The translations under genes were made by a program, and so were the position numbers. Positions 8,678 through 17,457 of a stretch of 64,000 nucleotides of DNA are shown piece after piece. Position 1 is the stretch's first letter. Every line of letters starts with the position of its first letter. The notes below the pieces were generated by a model. That model made no database searches and was not told where the DNA came from. It worked only from the letters and a program-made list of their open reading frames with translations. Origin of the DNA: G963720515 sp963720515 (GTDB taxonomy: Bacteria; Actinomycetota; Thermoleophilia; Gaiellales; Gaiellaceae); assembly GCA_963720515.1 (NCBI GenBank), contig OY970397.1, forward strand, positions 2,551,119 through 2,615,118, written 5' to 3'.

Positions 8678-10116
8678 GCGCCCCGGAGCGACTGCCCGAG
8701 ACCGCCGGCCTCGATCTCGACCCGGAGACGATGCGGACGCTCGGCTACCGCGTCGTGGACATCCTGGTCGACCGGATCGCGAATCTCGACGAGTCTTCGG
8801 CCTGGCGTGGGGCTTCGCGCGCCGAGATGGAGTCGCGCCTGCGCGAGCCGCCGCCCGAGACGCCGACCGACTGGGAGGAGCTCGTGCGCCGGCTCGAGGA
8901 CGACGTGCTCCCGTTTGCCGGGCACCACGACCACCCACGGTTCTTTGCGTACGTCCCGAGCGCCCCGACGTGGCCCGGCGTCCTCGGCGACTTCGTCGCG
9001 AGCGGGGCGAACATCTTCGCCGGCACCTGGCTCCAGTCGGCCGGGGCGAGCGCGGTCGAGCTCGTCGTGATCGACTGGTTCAGGCAGTGGCTCGGCTACG
9101 GGGTCGAATCGTCGGGCGTCCTCGTCCCCGGCGGCTCGCTCGCCAATCTGACCGCGCTCGCATGCGCACTCGAGACGCAGCCCGGCGGCCGCGCCGAGAA
9201 CTCGGTCGTCTACCTCTCGTCGCAGACCCATTCGTCCGTCACGCGCGCGGTGAAGATCCTCGGCTTCCGGCCCGAGCAGGTGCGCTCGATCCCGGTGGAC
9301 GACGAGCTCCGCATGCGGCCGGATGCGCTCGCGGCGGCGATGGAGGCCGACGTGCAGGCCGGCCGGCAGCCGTTCTTCGCGGTCGCGAACGCGGGCGCTA
9401 CCAACACCGGCTCGGTCGACCCGCTCGAGGAGATCGCCGCGGTGTGTGACGACCAGGACGTCTGGTTCCACGTGGACGCGGCCTACGGCGGCTTCGCGAT
9501 CCTCACCGAGCGCGGCCGCGCGCTTCTCGAGGGGATCGACCGCGCGGCGTCGGTCACGCTCGACCCGCACAAGTGGCTCTACCAGCCGTACGAGTGCGGC
9601 TGCCTGATCGTCCGCGACGGCCCGCTCATCGCGCAGGCGTTCCACATCCTCCCGGACTACCTACAGGACACCGAGGTCGGCGGCGTCGAGGTGAACTTCG
9701 CCGACCGCGGAATCCAGCTCACGCGCTCCGCCCGCGCGCTCAAGCTCTGGCTCTCGCTCCACTACTTCGGCGTGGACGCATTCCGCGACGCGATCGACCG
9801 CACGCTCGACCTCGCGCAGCACGCGCAGGCGCTCGTCGAGGACTCGTCCGAGCTCGAGCTCCTGTCGCCGGCGCGGCTCGGCGTCGTCTGCTTCCGCCGG
9901 CATCCGGCCGGGGTGGACGACGAGCCGGCGCTCGCCGCGCTGAACGCGGACCTCGACCGGCGCCTCGCCGAGAGCGGCGTCGCGGAGATCTCGTCCACCC
10001 GCGTCGACGGCCGCTACGCCCTCCGGATCTGCATCCTCAACTTCCGCAGTCGCGCCGACGACGTCGAGCGCGTGCTCGGCTGGCTCGAGACGGCCCCGCT
10101 CGAGCTGGACGCCTGA
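8674..10116 (+). CDS. PLP-dependent aromatic-L-amino-acid decarboxylase family
   Basis: A 480-residue group II decarboxylase. The PLP lysine is K300 in TLDPHKWLYQP, the pyridine-nitrogen aspartate is in WFHVDAAYGG (about residue 268), and PGGSLANLTAL near 152 contacts the phosphate. Length and the N-terminal HHDHPRFFAYVPSAPTWPG motif are typical of the aromatic-amino-acid/glutamate decarboxylase family. Likely product is an aromatic amine, but substrate cannot be fixed by eye. GTG start at 8674 overlaps the stop of the HAD gene. Confidence 0.88.
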   Translation: MSAPERLPETAGLDLDPETMRTLGYRVVDILVDRIANLDESSAWRGASRAEMESRLREPPPETPTDWEELVRRLEDDVLPFAGHHDHPRFFAYVPSAPTWPGVLGDFVASGANIFAGTWLQSAGASAVELVVIDWFRQWLGYGVESSGVLVPGGSLANLTALACALETQPGGRAENSVVYLSSQTHSSVTRAVKILGFRPEQVRSIPVDDELRMRPDALAAAMEADVQAGRQPFFAVANAGATNTGSVDPLEEIAAVCDDQDVWFHVDAAYGGFAILTERGRALLEGIDRAASVTLDPHKWLYQPYECGCLIVRDGPLIAQAFHILPDYLQDTEVGGVEVNFADRGIQLTRSARALKLWLSLHYFGVDAFRDAIDRTLDLAQHAQALVEDSSELELLSPARLGVVCFRRHPAGVDDEPALAALNADLDRRLAESGVAEISSTRVDGRYALRICILNFRSRADDVERVLGWLETAPLELDA

Positions 10117-10213
10117 CCGCGGCGCGTCGCCTGTCCCTTCCGGCCGTGGCCTGTCCCCGGCGCACGGACTCCCCCAATGGGGGCGCGAGCCGCCCAGTAC
10201 GAACGCTATCGAG

Positions 10214-10267
10214 GCCGGACGCCCGTGTCTGTCACGGATCTGTGCCGACTTTGTGCCGGATCTCCGC
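10214..10267 (+). repeat. intergenic repeat, copy B
   Basis: Lies in the 187-base gap between the decarboxylase and alkA-like genes. It reads GCCGGA, then GTGTCTGTCACGGA (identical over 14 bases to copy C at 63710), then two GTGCCG units. Upstream at 10130-10170 there are CCTGTCCC and GGCCTGTCCCC repeats. Beyond this the gap shows nothing I can name. Confidence 0.6.
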
Positions 10268-10303
10268 GTCCGGCGGGCCGGTCCCGGTGACTAGCCTTGC
10301 CGC

Positions 10304-11125
10304 GTGCTCGTTCGGATGCCGCAGCCGTTCAGCTTCGAGCTGACCACGGAGCGGTTCCGGACGTTCGGCGCCGATCCGGCGACCGTGGTCGAGGATGGGC
10401 GCGTCATCCGTGTCCTCCACGGCCGCGAGGTGGCGATCGCAGCGGCGGACGGCGGCGTGGAGATCGAGCCGGGCGACGTCGCGCTCTCCACGGCGACGGC
10501 GCGGTTCCTCGGCGGGTCGTTCGACCTCGACGCCTTCGCGGCCGCCGCCGCGCAAGACGCCGTCCTCGCCGGGCTCGCCGAGCGGCTGCGCGGCCTGCGG
10601 CCCTCGCTCGTCCCGGACCCGTTCGAGGCGCTCGTGACCGCGATCACGGCGCAGCAGGTCTCGCTCCAGGCCGCGTCGGCGATCCGCGGCCGCTTCGTCG
10701 TCGCGTACGGCGAGCGGCACGAGCGCGCCTATGCGTTCCCCACGCGCGAGCGGGCCGCGGCGGTCGAGCCCGAGGACCTGCGTGCGCTCGGCTTCTCGAC
10801 GCGGAAGGCCGAGTACGTGGTCGGGCTCGCCCGCGCACCGCTCGACCTCGACGGCCTCGCCGCGCTCCCGGACGACGAGGTGAAGCGCGAGCTCGTCGCG
10901 CTCCCGGGCCTCGGCGAGTGGACGGCCGACTGGTTCCTCGCCCGGCAGCTCGGGCGGCCCGACGCCTGGCCTGCCGGCGACCTGGCACTCCGCAAGGCGG
11001 TGTCGCTGCACTACCTCGACGGCGCGCCCGTGTCGATCGAGGAGACGCGTGCGTTCGGCGAGCGCTTTTCGGGTCACCGCAACCTCGCCGCGCACTACCT
11101 CCTCGTCGGCGCACGCACTGATTAG
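10304..11125 (+). CDS. AlkA-type DNA-3-methyladenine glycosylase
   Basis: A 273-residue base-excision-repair glycosylase of the HhH-GPD superfamily, removing alkylated purines from DNA. The helix-hairpin-helix is LVALPGLGEWTADWFLAR (residues 198-215), followed by the catalytic aspartate D226 in WPAGDLALRKA. Upstream, PFEALVTAITAQQVSL is the conserved first core helix. The N-terminal 90 residues form the AlkA beta domain. The start is GTG 10304; an ATG 12 bases downstream is an alternative. Confidence 0.9.
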   Translation: MLVRMPQPFSFELTTERFRTFGADPATVVEDGRVIRVLHGREVAIAAADGGVEIEPGDVALSTATARFLGGSFDLDAFAAAAAQDAVLAGLAERLRGLRPSLVPDPFEALVTAITAQQVSLQAASAIRGRFVVAYGERHERAYAFPTRERAAAVEPEDLRALGFSTRKAEYVVGLARAPLDLDGLAALPDDEVKRELVALPGLGEWTADWFLARQLGRPDAWPAGDLALRKAVSLHYLDGAPVSIEETRAFGERFSGHRNLAAHYLLVGARTD

Positions 11126-11295
11126 AGCCCGTCTCGAAACGAAGCCTTGAGCCGCCGGGCCGCGCTGGACGCCGCGAGGGCGGCGTCCTCGGTCGCGCCC
11201 GTACCTTCCGGGTACGAACGCGACACTGCGTCCTTGCCGTGTAACTGGACGCGGATGCGTACCCCGGCAGCGAAGCGTCATTCCGAGACGGGCTC
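11125..11295. mobile_element. MITE-like or REP-like non-coding element bounded by inverted repeats
   Basis: A 171-base gap element whose ends are perfect 12-base inverted repeats, GAGCCCGTCTCG (11125-11136) and CGAGACGGGCTC (11284-11295); similarity continues a few bases inward. Inside lie a 9-bp hairpin GGACGCCGC-GAGG-GCGGCGTCC (11167-11188) and CGTACC/GGTACG arms (11200-11216). It carries no gene and begins at the last base of the alkA-like stop codon. This is the form of a miniature inverted-repeat element; no flanking target duplication was obvious. Confidence 0.5.
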
Positions 11296-11320
11296 GTCCG
11301 TCTAGGCTTTCCCGCCGGAG

Positions 11321-12088
11321 ATGCCGTTCCGGATCCGCATCGAGACGCAGCCCTCCGAGGAGGCCCTCCGTGACCTCGTCGAACGCGCCCACGCCGAGGG
11401 CGAGGACCACGTCGTCGTCGAGACGACGCACGAGGCGGGCGACGCGTGGATCCGCGCCGGGTTCAGCGAGGTCACGCGCGTGCTGACCGCGCCCGTCGAG
11501 GGGATCGAGGCGCACCTCGGCGGCGAGCGCGAGCCGTCCTACGGCTCCGTGCACATCCAGTCCGACGACGTCGAGGCGGTCATCCGCGCCGTGCGCCAGT
11601 TCGTTCCGCGGCTGCCGGGCGGGTCGAAGGGCAGCGTCGTCGTCGCGCCGCGGGACGGGTGGACGTCCGTCTACGACGAGCTGACCGACCGCGAGCCCGA
11701 GCTGCTCCGCCGCCTGGCGCGAGAGCTCTCCGATCGCATGGGGTCGTTCGTGCTCGCGATCGGCGCGGAGGAGGGGGCGGTCGTGCGCTACGTCGCGCTC
11801 GAGCGCGGCCGCGTGGTGGACGAGTACCTCTCCGTGCCCGAGTTCTACGGGCCACTGCCGCCCGGCGAGGTCATCGCGCTCGGCGCGAACCCGCGGCTCA
11901 TGGCGCGCCTGACGGGCGCGGACGCGGAGGCGGTGCGCCAGACCGCGCGCACGGCGGTCTCGCCCAACGAGCTCCCGCCTACGCGCGAGCTGCTCGCCGC
12001 GATCGCCGCCCTCTTCGGCCTGCCCGGCGCGACCCTCACCTATGACGAGGCGCGCAGCCAGCCCGGCGCGACCGACCTGCCGCGATGA
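11321..12088 (+). CDS. conserved hypothetical protein
   Basis: A 255-residue soluble protein, ATG 11321. It seems to have two parts: residues 1-100 with alternating beta strands, and residues 110-190 containing YDELTDREPELLRRLARELSDRMG and GAVVRYVALERGRVVDEYLSVP. No catalytic motif is recognised. It overlaps the GST gene as ATGA, starting a tightly coupled run of five genes (11321-14607). Confidence 0.75.
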   Translation: MPFRIRIETQPSEEALRDLVERAHAEGEDHVVVETTHEAGDAWIRAGFSEVTRVLTAPVEGIEAHLGGEREPSYGSVHIQSDDVEAVIRAVRQFVPRLPGGSKGSVVVAPRDGWTSVYDELTDREPELLRRLARELSDRMGSFVLAIGAEEGAVVRYVALERGRVVDEYLSVPEFYGPLPPGEVIALGANPRLMARLTGADAEAVRQTARTAVSPNELPPTRELLAAIAALFGLPGATLTYDEARSQPGATDLPR

Positions 12089-12669
12089 GCCTCACCCTCT
12101 ACGACGCCGCCCGCTGCCCGTTCTGCGCCCGGGCCCGCATCGTCCTCGCCGACAAGGGGATCGGCTACGAGCCGGTCGAGATCGACCTCCGCGACCGCCC
12201 TGCCTGGATCTACGACAAGAACCCGCGCGGCCGGGTGCCGGTGCTCGAGGAGGACGGCTTCGTGCTTCCCGAGTCGCTCGCGATCATGGAGTACCTCGAG
12301 GAGCGCTGGCCGGAGCCCGCGCTCCTGCCCACCGACCCGGGTGACCGGGCACTCGTCCGCGTCTGGTACTCGCGGTTCGACGACCTCTCCGGCGCGTACT
12401 ACGACGCCCGTCGGGGCGAGGATCCCGACGCGCCGACGCGCCTCGACGCGGAGGTCGACAAGCTCGCCGCGGTGCTTGCCGACCGGCCCTATCTCGCAGG
12501 CGTCGAGTACTCACTCGCGGATGTCGCGTACGTCCCATGGATCCTGCGGATCGAGGCTCTTCTCAACGTGGACGTGCGGCGGCGCGAGGCGCTTGCGGGC
12601 TGGCTCGCGCGCCTGGAGGAGCGTCCGTCGATCGCCCAGGAGCTCGAGCTCCTCGCCCGCGTGGCCTGA
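12085..12669 (+). CDS. glutathione S-transferase family protein
   Basis: A 194-residue thioredoxin-fold GST. The N-terminal active-site motif is CPFC at residues 11-14, followed by NPRGRVPVLEEDG and the ESLAIMEYLEE motif that binds the gamma-glutamyl moiety; the C-terminal domain is helical with YSLADVAYVPWI. It probably conjugates or reduces thiols using a low-molecular-weight thiol. Actinobacteria usually lack glutathione, though gamma-glutamyl ligase genes such as 61106 exist here. Start ATG overlaps the preceding stop. Confidence 0.88.
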   Translation: MSLTLYDAARCPFCARARIVLADKGIGYEPVEIDLRDRPAWIYDKNPRGRVPVLEEDGFVLPESLAIMEYLEERWPEPALLPTDPGDRALVRVWYSRFDDLSGAYYDARRGEDPDAPTRLDAEVDKLAAVLADRPYLAGVEYSLADVAYVPWILRIEALLNVDVRRREALAGWLARLEERPSIAQELELLARVA

Positions 12670-13565
12670 TGGACGACGACCGGCCGGCCCTCGCGGAGGC
12701 GCTCGTCGTCTGGACGCTGGTCGGCCTCGTGGCTCTCGCGATCTGCATCACGTACGCCCACGCTCCCGCCGTCGATCTGTGGAACACGAGCGTGGGCGGG
12801 ATCCGCGGCGGGCTCGGCCGCGCGCTCGTCTTCCTGAACTTCCCGGTCGGGCTCGCCGCGATCCCGATCGCCGCGCTCGCGGCCGAGCGCCTGCGGTGCC
12901 GGCGCGCCGACGTCGTCGCGCTCCTCGCGACGCCGCTCTGCCTCGTCCTGGCCGTGCCGGGCGTCGTCGACCAGGACGACCTCGATGCCAAGGTCGTGAA
13001 CCTCGTGCCGGCGCTCGGCGTGGCGCTCGCGCTCGGGCTGACTGTCGACGCGTGGTTGGCGCGAGGGCGCGGCCGCGCGCCGCGGCGGGTGCCGGGCGAC
13101 CGCATTCGCATCATCGTCGCGATCGTCCTCGTCGTCGCCGCGACGCCGTGGATCGCCGCCGAGGCCGGGTTCTACGGGACGCTCGGCGGGCTCTTCGAGG
13201 CGGGTGAGGTCGTCCCGGAGGCGGGCCACCGGACGCTCCGCGCCGTCCACCTCGGCCACCACCACGGGCTCGACGGCGTGCTCCTCGCGCTCACCGCACT
13301 GCTCCTCACGCGCGAGCTGGGGCGCGTCGCCCGACCCCGCCTGTGCGTGGTGCTCACGGCGTACCTCTCGCTCCTCGGCGTCTACGGCCTCGCGAACGCG
13401 GCCAACGATTTCTGGGGCGAGCAGCTCGTGAAGCGCGACGTGACCGACGACGGCTTCCCGTCGTTCCTGCGCCCGTCGCTCTCGCTCGCGTGGCTCGTGC
13501 TGCTCGTGGCCGCCGCCCTCGTCTACGCTCTGCTGCGCCGCGCGGCCGCGGCGCCAGCCCAGTGA
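12669..13565 (+). CDS. multi-spanning integral membrane protein of unknown function
   Basis: A 298-residue membrane protein with about eight hydrophobic helices. A loop near residue 195 contains HRTLRAVHLGHHHGLDGVL, a histidine cluster that might bind metal or heme. The C-terminal region reads ANAANDFWGEQLVKRD followed by a final helix. I do not recognise the family. Its start overlaps the GST stop (TGATG) and its stop overlaps the hydrolase start (GTGA). Confidence 0.75.
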   Translation: MDDDRPALAEALVVWTLVGLVALAICITYAHAPAVDLWNTSVGGIRGGLGRALVFLNFPVGLAAIPIAALAAERLRCRRADVVALLATPLCLVLAVPGVVDQDDLDAKVVNLVPALGVALALGLTVDAWLARGRGRAPRRVPGDRIRIIVAIVLVVAATPWIAAEAGFYGTLGGLFEAGEVVPEAGHRTLRAVHLGHHHGLDGVLLALTALLLTRELGRVARPRLCVVLTAYLSLLGVYGLANAANDFWGEQLVKRDVTDDGFPSFLRPSLSLAWLVLLVAAALVYALLRRAAAAPAQ

Positions 13566-14263
13566 CCCAGCCCACCCTCGTTCTGCTGCACGCGTTCCCG
13601 CTCGACCCGCGGATGTGGGAAGGCGTCGTCGCCGCGCTCGACGGGCGGGTCGTCACCCCCGCGCTCCCGGGACCGGGCCGCGCGCCGAGCGTCGCCGCCT
13701 GGGCCGAACGGATCCTCGAGGACACCGAGGGCCCCGTCGTCCCGGTTGGGGTCTCGATGGGCGGCTATACGGCGTTCGAGCTCGTGCGGCAGGCGCCGGA
13801 GCGGATCGCTGCGCTCGCGCTCGTGGACACCCGGCCCGGCGCCGACTCGCCCGAGGGCCGCGCCGCGCGCGACGACACGATCGCGCTCCTGCGAGGCGAG
13901 GGCCCGGGGGCACTCTGGGCGCGGGTCGGCCCCAAGCTCCTCGCCGCCGGCGCGCCGGACTCGGTCGTCGCGGAGGCCCGGGCAATCGCGCTCGACCAGG
14001 ATCCCGAGACGCTCGCCGCCGCGGCGGCCGCGATGCGCGACCGGCCGGACTCGACGCCGCTCCTCCCGGAGATCCGCGTGCCGGTGCTTGTCGTGCACGG
14101 CGAGGAGGACGCGACGATCCCGATCGCCGAGGCCGAGGCGATGGCCGCGGCCCTCCCGAGCGGCCGGCTCGTCCGCATGCCCGGCACGGGCCATCTCCCG
14201 CCGCTCGAGCGCCCGGCCGAGGTCGCGGCGGAGATCCGCGCGCTCCTCGGGGAGGCGGGATGA
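13562..14263 (+). CDS. alpha/beta hydrolase
   Basis: A 233-residue cytoplasmic hydrolase. The oxyanion region is LLHAFPLDPRMW, the nucleophile elbow GVSMGG has Ser65, the acid is in HGEEDATIP, and the catalytic His is in MPGTGHLPPLERP near residue 213. It is close in style to pimeloyl-ester and 3-oxoadipate enol-lactone hydrolases; the substrate is unknown. GTG start overlaps the preceding stop; the stop overlaps the rhodanese start. Confidence 0.87.
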   Translation: MTQPTLVLLHAFPLDPRMWEGVVAALDGRVVTPALPGPGRAPSVAAWAERILEDTEGPVVPVGVSMGGYTAFELVRQAPERIAALALVDTRPGADSPEGRAARDDTIALLRGEGPGALWARVGPKLLAAGAPDSVVAEARAIALDQDPETLAAAAAAMRDRPDSTPLLPEIRVPVLVVHGEEDATIPIAEAEAMAAALPSGRLVRMPGTGHLPPLERPAEVAAEIRALLGEAG

Positions 14264-14607
14264 CGGCGGACGAGCTCGCGGAGCGCCTGGCCGCGGGCGG
14301 CGTCGCGCTCGTCGACGTCCGCACGAAGCCTGAGTTCGAGGGGCGCAACGGCTACCCGTGCGACCCGCGGCAGGGCCACATCGAGGGCGCGGTGCACATC
14401 GAGCTCGACGACCTGATGGCCGCGGGGCGAGACGGCGTGCGCGCGCTCCTCGTCGAGCGCGGCATCGACCCGGACGGCCCGATCGTCCTCTACTGCCACT
14501 CGGGCTCGCGCTCGGGCATCGCGGCGTCGGTGCTCGAGGCGGCCGGCATCAAGGCGGAAAACTACGACGGCTCCTGGCACGAGTGGAGCCGGCGGGAGCC
14601 GGGCTAG
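14260..14607 (+). CDS. rhodanese-domain sulfurtransferase
   Basis: A single-domain rhodanese of 115 residues. The active-site loop is YCHSGSRSG with catalytic Cys79; the N-terminal ALVDVRTKPEFEGR is the CH2A motif, and GHIEGAVHIELDDL is the other hallmark. It would carry sulfane sulfur as a persulfide. It ends the coupled run, and its TAG shares a CTAG with the stop of the convergent amidotransferase gene. Confidence 0.92.
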   Translation: MTADELAERLAAGGVALVDVRTKPEFEGRNGYPCDPRQGHIEGAVHIELDDLMAAGRDGVRALLVERGIDPDGPIVLYCHSGSRSGIAASVLEAAGIKAENYDGSWHEWSRREPG

Positions 14608-15320
14608 GCCGCGATCGCCGCGGCCCGCGCTGCGGCGAAGCCGAGGAAGCCGCCGACGAGCTTGCGGCCGATCTCGTTCCACGTGTCGATCCGCTCGGCG
14701 ACCTCGGCGCGCGCGGCGTCGGGGTCGAACCCCTGTGCGATCGCGTCCGGATCCATGCGGAAGTCCACGATCCAGTCGCGGCAGATCGCCCCCGTCACCT
14801 CCGCGTGGAACTGCGTGCCCCAGACGGTCTCGCCGAGCCGGTAGGCCTGGAGGCAGACCGGGCTCCGCGCGAGCGCGACGGCGCTCTGCGGAAGGGCGAA
14901 GCCGTAGCTGTGCCACTGGTACGCCTTGAAGTGCAGCGGCAGGTCGCCGAGGAGCGGGTCACCCGCGGCCTCGGGCATGAGCGTCACGTCGTGCCAGCCG
15001 ATCTCGGGCGTGGACACGCGCGCGACCTCCGCGCCCGTGACCGACGCGACCAGCTGGCCGCCGAGGCAGACGCCGAGCGTCGGCACGCCCTCGGCGAGGG
15101 CGCCGGCGATGAACTCGCGCTCCTCGTCGATCCACGGGTTCCCGTGCACCTCGTGCACGTTCATCGCGCCGCCGAAGACCATGAGCGCGTCGAACGAGCC
15201 GCGCGGCCGGTCGCCGAACGCGAAGCTCGCGACCTCGAGCGTGTGGCCGGCTGCCAGCGTCTCCTCCCCGAAGATCCCGGGGCCGGCGTTCTCGCCGTGG
15301 ATGATCGCCAGGACGCGCAC
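14604..15320 (-). CDS. class I glutamine amidotransferase-like protein
   Basis: A 238-residue class I amidotransferase domain with no fused synthase. The triad is Cys85 in GVCLGGQL, His172 and Glu174 in TQFHAEV. Stand-alone domains of this type include putative GMP-synthase-like and gamma-glutamyl-hydrolysing enzymes. Its start is 9 bases after the stop of pabC, so it could serve as the glutaminase partner of PabB, but the sequence lacks the clear PabA/TrpG motifs; that role is inference only. Confidence 0.83.
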   Translation of the reverse strand: MRVLAIIHGENAGPGIFGEETLAAGHTLEVASFAFGDRPRGSFDALMVFGGAMNVHEVHGNPWIDEEREFIAGALAEGVPTLGVCLGGQLVASVTGAEVARVSTPEIGWHDVTLMPEAAGDPLLGDLPLHFKAYQWHSYGFALPQSAVALARSPVCLQAYRLGETVWGTQFHAEVTGAICRDWIVDFRMDPDAIAQGFDPDAARAEVAERIDTWNEIGRKLVGGFLGFAAARAAAIAA

Positions 15321-15329
15321 AGCCGGAGC

Positions 15330-16187
15330 TTAGGACGTTGCCGCCCGATTGCGAAGGGCCAACTGCAGGTCGCGTGCCGCCTCGCCCGGGGTCCCGGCGC
15401 CGACGGGCACGCCGTCCAGCTCGACGACGGGCATGACCTCCCGCACCGAGGACGACGTGAACGCCTCTTCCGCGGCCGCGAGCTCCGCGAGGGGAAACGC
15501 GCCCTCGCCCACCTCGTAGCCGAGCCTGGCCGCCTCCTCGAGGAGCGTCATGCGCGTGACGCCGGCCAGGATCCCGAGCTCGAGCCCGGGCGTGAACAGG
15601 GTGCGGCCGGTGCGCCACCAGATGTTGGTCACCGGGCCCTCGAGGACGATGCCGCCGCGTGCGAGGAAGACGGCGTCGTCGGCGCCGCGCCCGCGCGCCT
15701 CGGCCTCGGCGGCCATGTTCACGGCGTAGCTCGTCGACTTCACGCCGCCGAGGAGCCACGGTGCGGCCTCGCGCAGGTCGGGCTCGACGCCGAGCGGGAG
15801 CGAGATCATCCGGACACCGTGCGCGCGCCGCTCGTCGAGATCCGGCGGGATGGTCGAGACGAGGGCGAGCGCGCTCGGCTCGCCCACGCCCTCCCGGCCG
15901 GGCGTCCAGTAGAGGCGGAGCGCGGCCTCCGGCTCCCCCGCCGCTGCGAGCGCCTCGACGGCCAGCGACTCGAACTCGGTGGCCTCGAGCGGGGGTAGAC
16001 CGATCCGGGCGCCCGAGGCCGCGAGGCGCTCGAGGTGCTCCGCCAGGCGGAACGGCCTCCCGCCGTACACGCGTACGGTCTCGAAGGCGGCGCGCCCGCG
16101 GAGGAGCGCCTCGTCGTCGGCGTTCAGCACTGGCTCGCCCGGCGCGACGAGCCCTCGCCCGCGAACCGCGACCGCGAGGAGCGTCAT
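15330..16187 (-). CDS. pabC: class IV aminotransferase, probable 4-amino-4-deoxychorismate lyase
   Basis: A 285-residue fold-type IV PLP protein. The PLP lysine is K150 in GGVKSTSYAVNM; R47 and E183-type residues and GPVTNIWW are family features. Branched-chain aminotransferases share the fold, but the immediate overlap (ATGA) with pabB upstream supports aminodeoxychorismate lyase, which makes 4-aminobenzoate for folate. The start is ATG 16187. Confidence 0.82.
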   Translation of the reverse strand: MTLLAVAVRGRGLVAPGEPVLNADDEALLRGRAAFETVRVYGGRPFRLAEHLERLAASGARIGLPPLEATEFESLAVEALAAAGEPEAALRLYWTPGREGVGEPSALALVSTIPPDLDERRAHGVRMISLPLGVEPDLREAAPWLLGGVKSTSYAVNMAAEAEARGRGADDAVFLARGGIVLEGPVTNIWWRTGRTLFTPGLELGILAGVTRMTLLEEAARLGYEVGEGAFPLAELAAAEEAFTSSSVREVMPVVELDGVPVGAGTPGEAARDLQLALRNRAATS

Positions 16188-17215
16188 GCGTGCGCGAGCG
16201 CCGGCACGCGGCCTCCGACGAGGGCGAGGAGCGGCCGCGCCTTGACCCAGGACTCCTCGATCTCCGCCTCGGGCTCGGAGTCCCAGACGATGCCGCCGCC
16301 GGCCCAGAGGTGCAGCCACCCGCCGGCGAGCGCGAAGGTGCGGATCGTGAGCGCGAGGTCGAAGTCGCCGTTCGGGTACACGCGGCCGAGCGCGCCCATC
16401 GAGGCCCCGCGGCCGACGGGCTCGAGGGCGGCGATGAGGTCGATCGCGGCGATCTTCGGCGCGCCCGTGATCGAGCCGCCGGGGAAGGTCGCGCGCAGGA
16501 TGTCGGCGAGCGTCACGCCCTCGCGGAGGCGCCCCTCGACGGTCGAGACGAGGTGCACGACCGCGGCCTGGCGCCGCTCGGCCATGAACTCGGGCCAGCG
16601 CACGGTCCCGGGCTCGCAGACGCGCGAGAGGTCGTTGCGCTCGAGGTCGACGATCATCGTGTGCTCGGCCCCGTCCTTCTCGGAGTCCCGAAGGTCGTCG
16701 GAGGCGCCGAGCGGGCGGGTGCCCTTGATCGGCCGCGTGCGGATGGTGTCGCCGCGGCGCTGGAGGAAGAGCTCCGGCGAGGCGGAGGCGATCGCCCAGC
16801 CGTCGCCCACGAACGGCGCGGGGTGGAGCGGGCGGAGCGGGGCGAGGCGGGCGGCGAGCGCGTTCGCGGTTCCGCGCGCCGGCGCCGAGAGGTGCTGGAC
16901 CAGGTTCACCTGGTAGACGTCGCCGCGTTCGATCGCGGCGCGGACGTCCTCGATCGCGCGCGCGTAGTCCTCCGGCGCCCAGGTTCCCTTCCAGTCGCCG
17001 ACCTCGAGGCGGTCACTCCCGGCTGGCGCAGCGCCGATCCGCACGGCCGCGTACGGCAGCCGGCAGGGCTCGGGCGGCGCAGGCGTGTCCGTTCGCCGCA
17101 GCTCCTCGGAGATCCGGTAGGAGAGAAAGACGTCGGCGGGCCCGTCGTGCGGGTGCTCGTCGAGGAAGGCGCACACCGCGCCGATCGGGTCGCCGCCGTC
17201 CCAGACCTCGAGCAC
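16184..17215 (-). CDS. pabB: aminodeoxychorismate synthase component I
   Basis: A 343-residue chorismate-binding enzyme. Visible motifs are PIKGTRPLG (the chorismate-binding lysine), IVDLERNDLSRVCEPGTV, FPGGSITGAPK, and MGALGRVYPNGDFDLALTIRTF. It aminates chorismate to aminodeoxychorismate for folate synthesis. It is shorter at the N terminus than most PabB/TrpE proteins. The start is GTG 17215, chosen because GTAGGAG lies just upstream; longer reading frames run into the repeat region. pabC follows with an ATGA overlap. Confidence 0.88.
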   Translation of the reverse strand: MLEVWDGGDPIGAVCAFLDEHPHDGPADVFLSYRISEELRRTDTPAPPEPCRLPYAAVRIGAAPAGSDRLEVGDWKGTWAPEDYARAIEDVRAAIERGDVYQVNLVQHLSAPARGTANALAARLAPLRPLHPAPFVGDGWAIASASPELFLQRRGDTIRTRPIKGTRPLGASDDLRDSEKDGAEHTMIVDLERNDLSRVCEPGTVRWPEFMAERRQAAVVHLVSTVEGRLREGVTLADILRATFPGGSITGAPKIAAIDLIAALEPVGRGASMGALGRVYPNGDFDLALTIRTFALAGGWLHLWAGGGIVWDSEPEAEIEESWVKARPLLALVGGRVPALAHA

Positions 17216-17275
17216 GGCTCCTACGCTAGTGGCTGGGGCCGCGTGCGCGCAGCGCGTCTCGTCCGGACCTGCCCC

Positions 17276-17417
17276 GGTGCCTGGCACGGACACATGGCCG
17301 CTTCGCCATCTCGACGGACGCGCAGGCTCGGGATTCGAGGCGCCAAGCGCCCTGGCGCGGCCGCGGGCCGCAACGGCCATGGACGGTTGCCTGGCACCGG
17401 GTCATGGCCCGTTCGGG
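17276..17417 (+). repeat. paired GGTGCCTGGCAC repeats in the pabB-murI gap
   Basis: The 242-base gap between divergent pabB and murI holds two direct copies of a unit: GGTGCCTGGCAC then CATGGCCGCTTCG (17276-17307), and GGTTGCCTGGCACCGG then CATGGCCCGTTCG (17385-17417). The core GGTGCC-T-GGCACC is itself palindromic, and AACGGCCATG (17371-17380) is an imperfect inverse of CATGGCCCGTT. These resemble bacterial REP sequences. Promoters for both genes must also lie here, but none is clear. Confidence 0.5.
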
Positions 17418-17457
17418 CGACCAGCGGCCCGTCTCGGCCCGCTCGTAGAATCGCCGC

